From assembly GCA_964634385.1 (NCBI GenBank), contig CAZWIZ010000028.1, positions 1 through 9,442 of the forward strand: 9,442 bases of DNA, read 5' to 3'. Numbering within the stretch: the first letter of the stretch is position 1; every line of letters starts with the position of its first letter. A program made the position numbers and the translations under genes. The stretch comes from JAFGXW01 sp964634385 (GTDB lineage: Bacteria; Bacillota_I; Bacilli_A; Izemoplasmatales; Izemoplasmataceae). The notes beneath the pieces were generated by a model. The model was not told the origin of the DNA, ran no database searches, and saw only the letters and a list, made by a program, of their open reading frames with translations. Shown piece by piece: positions 6,523 through 9,442 of this stretch.

Positions 6523-6753
6523 TTAATATAACTCTAAAATTGTTTCTCCTTGATTCATTGTTTGCTTTCTTCTTTTTATTCTTTTACTTCTTAATTTATT
6601 TGAATTTCTTACCATATCTTTTAAAACACTTCCTCCACGGTATCCATGAATTACTAAAATTTGTTTTGTAGATGAATCACAAGACACAATAAATTTTTCT
6701 AATATTTTAATAGCGTCATATTCAGTATACCCGTGTATATCTATTTCTACCAT
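6523..6753 (-). CDS. Stand-alone Smr domain protein
   Basis: Protein of 76 aa consisting only of a small MutS-related (Smr) domain. Landmarks are the N-terminal strand IDIHGYT (4-10; family LDLHG), the central VIHGYRGG (34-41; family HGxGxG, here HGYRGG) and the C-terminal GETILEL (69-75; family G.t.V.L). A very basic stretch KLRSKRIKRRK (53-63) suggests nucleic-acid contact. Smr domains in MutS2 and related proteins act as endonucleases or RNA-binding modules, including in ribosome rescue. Which applies here is unknown. It starts 1 bp after the end of the rdh-like gene with AAGGAC as ribosome-binding site, so it is cotranscribed. Confidence 0.82.
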   Translation of the reverse strand: MVEIDIHGYTEYDAIKILEKFIVSCDSSTKQILVIHGYRGGSVLKDMVRNSNKLRSKRIKRRKQTMNQGETILELY

Positions 6754-6754
6754 T

Positions 6755-7840
6755 TTAATCGTCCTTTACTTTTACAATATCTAATTCATCTTTAATATAT
6801 TTCCTACGGCCATGTTTTTCAAGATGTTCTCTAATTATTTCATCCATTATTTCTGGATTATTTTTCATTTTTTTTACTTTTTTTATGTCTACTCCTTGAG
6901 TAAAAGGACAACTTTGAATACATATCCCACAATCAGTTCCCACATTAGTCCAAAATTCATAACAAGAAGCATCATTAAATTTATAAAATTGTCTTCCGTT
7001 TACCATCCTTGGTAAATGGGTAATACTATGCGATGGACAATTTATTAAACATAGTGCACAATGCTTACAAAATTCAACTAATCCAAAATCAATTGGCTTG
7101 TCTATTTCTAACTCCATATTAGTAAAAACAGCCCCTAAACGAACATTATCTCCATATTCTAATGTTACTAAATGATTACTTATTCCTATTTCACCAAGTC
7201 CAGCATCATACGCAAGCGGAACAAGTGGTGCTAAATATCTTTCTGAGCTATTTAAAAAAGCATCATACCCTAAAGACTTTAAATAAACACTAAGTCTTGC
7301 CCCTACTTGAGCTACTTTAAGATAAGCTTCTTCTGTTGCCATTAACTCTTCAAAATGAGGAGCTCTATTCATTTGCTCCAAATCCATTTTAATTGTAAAT
7401 ACAATCGCTGTTTTATAAGTCGATTGAATTTTTTTATTATAATTATCTAATCCTAATGTTTCACTTAATCCACCACTATGAGAATAATATGATGAATCAT
7501 CTAAAGCTGTTATTCCAACTTCAGTAGCACCATAATATTTTGTAATTTCTTTAATATTTTTAGAAAATGATTTAGCGACTTTTTGTTTTTGTTGAAGTGG
7601 ATAATTACTCACAAGATTATGAAGTGATTTTATAAATAATTTATTGTTATTAATCATTGGAAAAAACAATTTTTTAAAGTTATCATCTTTTCTTAATTGT
7701 TCTCTAAATGAAATTCCTCTTAAAAAATCATCTTGTTCTTTAGTATCAGGATTTTTACGATAAAAATCCTGATATTCTTTTGTTTCTTCTTTTAATCCTA
7801 TACGAGAAAACAATGTTTCTCTCTCATCATACTTTTTCAT
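6755..7840 (-). CDS. Reductive-dehalogenase-like / QueG-related double [4Fe-4S] protein
   Basis: Protein of 361 aa. The C-terminal part has two ferredoxin-type clusters, C258-xx-C261-xx-C264-xxx-C268-P and C293...C304-xx-C307-xxx-C311-P. The preceding segment PLAYDAGLGEIGISNHLVTLEYG (about 208-230) and NVRLGAVFTNMEL are the cobalamin-binding-type landmarks shared by reductive dehalogenases and epoxyqueuosine reductase. The ending CYEFW...DCGICIQSCPF is more like reductive dehalogenases than QueG. There is no TAT signal and no membrane anchor, so it is cytoplasmic and unlike respiratory RdhA. At the position of QueG's catalytic Asp/Glu I see a leucine. It is first gene of the operon; AGGTG precedes ATG 7838-7840. 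Catalysis and cobalamin binding are inferred; many automatic annotations would say 'epoxyqueuosine reductase' or '4Fe-4S double cluster protein'. Confidence 0.78.
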   Translation of the reverse strand: MKKYDERETLFSRIGLKEETKEYQDFYRKNPDTKEQDDFLRGISFREQLRKDDNFKKLFFPMINNNKLFIKSLHNLVSNYPLQQKQKVAKSFSKNIKEITKYYGATEVGITALDDSSYYSHSGGLSETLGLDNYNKKIQSTYKTAIVFTIKMDLEQMNRAPHFEELMATEEAYLKVAQVGARLSVYLKSLGYDAFLNSSERYLAPLVPLAYDAGLGEIGISNHLVTLEYGDNVRLGAVFTNMELEIDKPIDFGLVEFCKHCALCLINCPSHSITHLPRMVNGRQFYKFNDASCYEFWTNVGTDCGICIQSCPFTQGVDIKKVKKMKNNPEIMDEIIREHLEKHGRRKYIKDELDIVKVKDD

Positions 7841-7857
7841 AAAATCACCTTAGTACG

Positions 7858-7863
7858 ATTATA
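7858..7863 (-). promoter_or_regulatory. Candidate extended -10 for the rdh-like operon
   Basis: Minus strand TGTTATAAT contains a perfect TATAAT at 7858-7863 with the extended TG one base upstream, but no good -35. The resulting leader would be only about 11 nt, starting at the ribosome-binding site. Two further TATAAT hexamers lie upstream at 7895-7900 and 7906-7911, inside an exact 9-nt direct repeat, and could serve instead. Confidence 0.4.
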
Positions 7864-7879
7864 ACATGTATATATATGT

Positions 7880-7913
7880 ATAATAAAGATTTTTATTATA
7901 GACATATTATAGA
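7880..7913. repeat. Dyad and direct repeat in the divergent intergenic region
   Basis: Two overlapping structures: an inverted repeat ATAATAAA-GATT-TTTATTAT (7880-7899) and an exact direct repeat TATTATAGA at 7894-7902 and 7905-7913, 11 bp apart, i.e. one helical turn. They lie upstream of the rdh-like gene where a regulator could bind. The region is almost pure AT, so chance is a real possibility. Confidence 0.3.
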
Positions 7914-7960
7914 TTAAAATTATTTATAAAGCCATTTTACACTATCTTATACTATTCTAT

Positions 7961-7989
7961 TTGAAAATAACCTAAATTTAAAATATAAT
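7961..7989 (+). promoter_or_regulatory. Predicted promoter of the signal peptidase gene
   Basis: TTGAAA (7961-7966), 17-nt spacer, perfect TATAAT (7984-7989). Transcription would begin near 7996, leaving a leader of only about 20 nt that contains GAGGAG. Two imperfect 10-bp direct repeats (ACTATCTTAT, ACTATTCTAT; 7941-7960) abut the -35. Confidence 0.65.
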
Positions 7990-8015
7990 GAATTATACAT
8001 TTGAGGAGTTTTAAT

Positions 8016-8612
8016 ATGAAAAACATACTAAAAAATATAAAAAAAGGTATCAAATCTATTACTTTAAAAATTAAAAATAATAATAAATTATTTACTTCCA
8101 TTAAGTTCTTTACTAGTATTTTTATAATTATTGGAGTATGTTATATTACATTTAATTATATTCCTTTTATTGCTAAATACGATCACTTTGTTATCGTAAC
8201 TGGAAGTATGGAACCAATCATTAACATAGACGATGTAGTAATCATTGATTCATCTATTAATAATGATGATTTAGAAATAGGGGATATAATTGCTTTTACA
8301 ACGGATATTAATTATGATGGTAAAGATGAAGTTGTTGTCCATTACTTAACATCTATTATTGATACTAATGGTATAAAAACATATAAAACAACTCCAGAAA
8401 TAAGCAATACAGAAGATAGCTGGGTTTTAGATGATAATGATATTTTAGGTGAGCAAGTTCTAACAATACCAAAAATTGGGTCTTTTTTAAGATTTGCTTC
8501 TTCTACAATTGGAAGAATAGTTTTAGTTGTTGATTTATTAGTAGTTTATTTATTATTTGAATTTATACCAAAATCAAAAGAAAATGTTGAAACAGATGAA
8601 AAAGAAATTTAA
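8016..8612 (+). CDS. sipW: Signal peptidase I, SipW/ER-type (S26B)
   Basis: Membrane serine protease of 198 aa. A basic N-terminus (1-30) precedes a first membrane helix (about 31-51) and the catalytic VTGSMEP with nucleophile S64. General base H109 lies in EVVVHY, where the bacterial LepB type would have lysine; a second helix is at about 165-184. The Ser-His dyad and C-terminal anchor are features of the archaeal/ER/SipW class, which removes signal peptides of TasA-like proteins in Bacillus. Box E is odd: the usual TKGDNN...D reads TTPEISNTED (125-134), so the GD is PE while the later Asp (134) is kept. An in-frame TTG at 8001 overlaps the ribosome-binding site GAGGAG (8003-8008), so ATG 8016 is preferred. 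The likely substrate is encoded at 8836. Confidence 0.9.
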   Translation: MKNILKNIKKGIKSITLKIKNNNKLFTSIKFFTSIFIIIGVCYITFNYIPFIAKYDHFVIVTGSMEPIINIDDVVIIDSSINNDDLEIGDIIAFTTDINYDGKDEVVVHYLTSIIDTNGIKTYKTTPEISNTEDSWVLDDNDILGEQVLTIPKIGSFLRFASSTIGRIVLVVDLLVVYLLFEFIPKSKENVETDEKEI

Positions 8613-8625
8613 TTTCTTTTTCATC
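8595..8625 (+). terminator. Hairpin overlapping the sipW stop codon
   Basis: GATGAAAAAGAAAT (8595-8608) and ATTTCTTTTTCATC (8612-8625) form a perfect 14-bp stem with a 3-nt loop holding part of the stop codon (8610-8612). The 3' arm itself contains TTTCTTTTT, but no clean T-tract follows the hairpin. It may be a weak terminator or an mRNA 3'-end stabiliser. Confidence 0.5.
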
Positions 8626-8675
8626 ATGTATAACATTATTTTATAATTTAATAACCTCTGTGAAATAGTAATATC

Positions 8676-8704
8676 TTGACATACAGCAACAAATATAGTA
8701 TTTT
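8676..8704 (+). promoter_or_regulatory. Predicted promoter of the riboswitch transcript
   Basis: Perfect -35 TTGACA (8676-8681), 17-nt spacer, and TATTTT (8699-8704) as a 4/6 -10. Transcription would start near 8711, just before the riboswitch aptamer, which is the normal arrangement. The stretch 8626-8675 holds nothing else I can recognise. Confidence 0.6.
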
Positions 8705-8713
8705 AATAATAGT

Positions 8714-8782
8714 TAAAGGCAAAACTAATGAAAGTTAGTGACGCAAAACTAAAGGGCCTTCGTAAGATGGTAGCCAGTTGCA
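8714..8782 (+). ncRNA. Cyclic-di-GMP-I riboswitch (GEMM-I) aptamer
   Basis: The conserved core of the GEMM-I class is present in order. GGCAA opens P1 (8718-8722), and hairpin ACTAAT-GAAA-GTTAGT (8724-8739) has the class's GNRA tetraloop. Next come the invariant GACGCAAA (8740-8747), the second hairpin starting GGGCCTT (8754-8760) with the tetraloop-receptor side, then ATGGTAGCCAG (8767-8777) and TTGC (8778-8781) closing P1 with GCAA. This RNA class binds the second messenger c-di-GMP. It sits about 55 nt before the start of a secreted matrix-like protein gene, a typical target. Recognition is by motif order; no covariance score was computed. Confidence 0.93.
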
Positions 8783-8811
8783 TTATCCTTCTTTGGATGA
8801 TGCATATTTTA
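8779..8811 (+). terminator. Riboswitch expression platform, terminator-like hairpin
   Basis: TGCATTATCC (8779-8788) pairs with GGATGATGCA (8795-8804) through 10 bp including one U-G wobble, with a 6-nt loop, followed by TATTTTA. The base of this stem uses nucleotides 8779-8781, which also form the 3' strand of the aptamer P1, so the two helices compete. The T-tract is weak. The hairpin ends about 13 nt before AAGGAA, so an effect on translation is also possible. Confidence 0.6.
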
Positions 8812-8835
8812 TAAAAAAGGAATATGGTGTATTAA

Positions 8836-9324
8836 ATGAAAAGAAAATTATTAGCAATTCTTGTAATAGCATTACTATTCGCTGGAACAGGTGTTGCATA
8901 TGGATATTGGGACAATTTAGTAGTTGAAGAAAATGATGTTACAATCACAGTTGGTGAAGGTGTTACCTTAAGTGTTAGTGTTAAAGACGCTATTCCATCT
9001 GGTGTATTAATCCCTGCTAATGCTGTTTTAAAAGCAGGAGATTTACAAGAAGTTGAATTTAGTTATAACGTAAAACTAGATCAAACTGTTCTTACAGATC
9101 TTGATTTATCTGTCGTAGCTAGTAATGTTAAAATTAATGGAAGTACCGCTAACGCAGGACTTGTTAATATTGTTATTACCGATAATAATAGTAGTAAAGT
9201 TAATTCTAGTGATGTAGTTGTTACAATAACTGTTACATTATCAGATCCAGCTGATTTAGCTGTATATAACGCTATTTATAATCAAGATATTACATTTGAT
9301 TTAACCTTTACAGCAACTCAATAG
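8836..9324 (+). CDS. Secreted TasA/camelysin-like protein with SipW-type signal peptide
   Basis: Protein of 162 aa. A basic MKRK start and hydrophobic core (5-20) end in GTGVAYGYWDN (17-27), the pattern of SipW-dependent-type signal peptides (GxxAxxxD with aromatics). Cleavage is likely around G23/Y24. The mature part has no cysteine and alternates short beta-strand stretches rich in V, T, S, N and D, as in TasA/CalY-type fibre or matrix proteins; similarity beyond that is not strong. It lies under a c-di-GMP riboswitch and beside a SipW-type peptidase. Ribosome binding is unusual: AAGGAA (8817-8822) is 13 nt from ATG 8836, while GGTG (8826-8829) is 6 nt away. Codon choice is somewhat richer in C/G-ending codons than the neighbours, which may reflect high expression. 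Confidence 0.85.
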   Translation: MKRKLLAILVIALLFAGTGVAYGYWDNLVVEENDVTITVGEGVTLSVSVKDAIPSGVLIPANAVLKAGDLQEVEFSYNVKLDQTVLTDLDLSVVASNVKINGSTANAGLVNIVITDNNSSKVNSSDVVVTITVTLSDPADLAVYNAIYNQDITFDLTFTATQ

Positions 9325-9365
9325 TTTTTTTATTATGAAATACAACAAATACAAATAATCAATAA

Positions 9366-9403
9366 TAAAAATAGAAGAACTAATAATACAGTCTTCTATT
9401 TTT
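9366..9403 (+). terminator. Intrinsic terminator after the TasA-like gene
   Basis: AAAAATAGAAGA(A)C (about 9367-9380) pairs with GTCTTCTATTTTT (9391-9403), about 13 bp with one bulged A and a loop of about 10 nt. The terminal TTTTT is the 3' arm. The next gene's ribosome-binding site begins only 15 nt later, which leaves no room for a promoter in between. Confidence 0.7.
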
Positions 9404-9429
9404 CATATATAGGAATAGGTGGTGATTTT

Positions 9430-9442
9430 ATGACAACTAGTA
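9430..9442 (+). CDS. Start of a further gene, truncated by the window end
   Basis: ATG at 9430-9432 with a strong AGGTGGTGAT (9418-9427) just upstream opens a frame reading MTTS before the window ends. The good ribosome-binding site and same orientation suggest a real gene, possibly another component of the secreted-protein locus, read by leakage through the preceding terminator. The product cannot be predicted from four residues. Confidence 0.6.

Noticed and set aside
5890..7015. Plus-strand open frames opposite the zinc-ribbon and rdh-like genes (5890-6102, 6812-7015)
   Set aside because: They are antisense to well-supported genes and show no family resemblance.
6755..7840. Straight call as epoxyqueuosine reductase QueG
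   Set aside because: The double-cluster domain is shared, but the QueG catalytic acid is not evident and the C-terminal cluster context fits reductive dehalogenases better, so the general call was kept.
7864..7879. ACAT-N8-ATGT symmetry as a PadR-type site upstream of the rdh-like gene
   Set aside because: The orientation of the half-sites is the reverse of the PadR consensus ATGT-N8-ACAT and the centre is a simple TA run.
8001..8015. TTG start for the signal peptidase
   Set aside because: The TTG overlaps the GAGGAG ribosome-binding site that serves ATG 8016, and it would leave no ribosome-binding site for itself.
1..9442. CRISPR arrays, insertion sequences, tRNA or rRNA genes
   Set aside because: I looked for repeated spacered units, transposase motifs, and tRNA/rRNA signatures on both strands and found none.

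Overview
The window is very AT-rich and comes from a low-GC Gram-positive-type bacterium (Bacillota or the wall-less Mycoplasmatota side). TGA ends at least two genes (the HTH/PadR gene and nfnA) and tryptophan is written TGG, so the genetic code is standard. That argues against Mycoplasma proper and is compatible with a free-living anaerobe such as an Izemoplasmatales- or Haloplasma-like lineage. This placement is inference from gene content and composition only.

Eleven genes lie on the minus strand (16-7840) and at least three on the plus strand (8016-end). Read in transcription order, the minus strand has four units. (1) 7840 to 4619 is a five-gene operon: a reductive-dehalogenase-like double-[4Fe-4S] protein, a stand-alone Smr domain, two membrane zinc-ribbon proteins and an MFS transporter. 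It ends in a hairpin that overlaps the last stop codon. (2) 4468 to 2280 is nfnA-nfnB, the two subunits of electron-bifurcating NADH-dependent ferredoxin:NADP+ oxidoreductase, with a good promoter and a perfect dyad in the leader. (3) 2163 to 1726 is a MarR-family regulator. Its promoter region carries a FabT-box-like palindrome plus a second dyad over the -35. (4) 1647 to 16 is a tightly overlapping padR / HAAS-membrane protein / DegV (fatty-acid-binding, FakB-like) operon. A perfect 19-bp dyad sits on its promoter, and its terminator hairpin contains the degV stop codon.

The plus-strand part is the most notable. A SipW/ER-type (Ser-His) signal peptidase is transcribed from its own promoter with a very short leader. 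It is followed by a class I cyclic-di-GMP riboswitch (GEMM-I) with a terminator-like expression platform. Directly downstream is a small secreted beta-rich protein with a SipW-dependent-type signal peptide, resembling TasA/camelysin-type matrix proteins. A hairpin terminator then separates it from a further gene that runs off the window. Together these suggest that c-di-GMP controls a surface or matrix fibre protein whose dedicated signal peptidase is encoded next door under separate control.

Two themes recur. Several genes may concern membrane-lipid sensing (FabT-like MarR, FakB-like DegV, a membrane HAAS protein). Three intrinsic hairpins are built into the 3' ends of the coding sequences.
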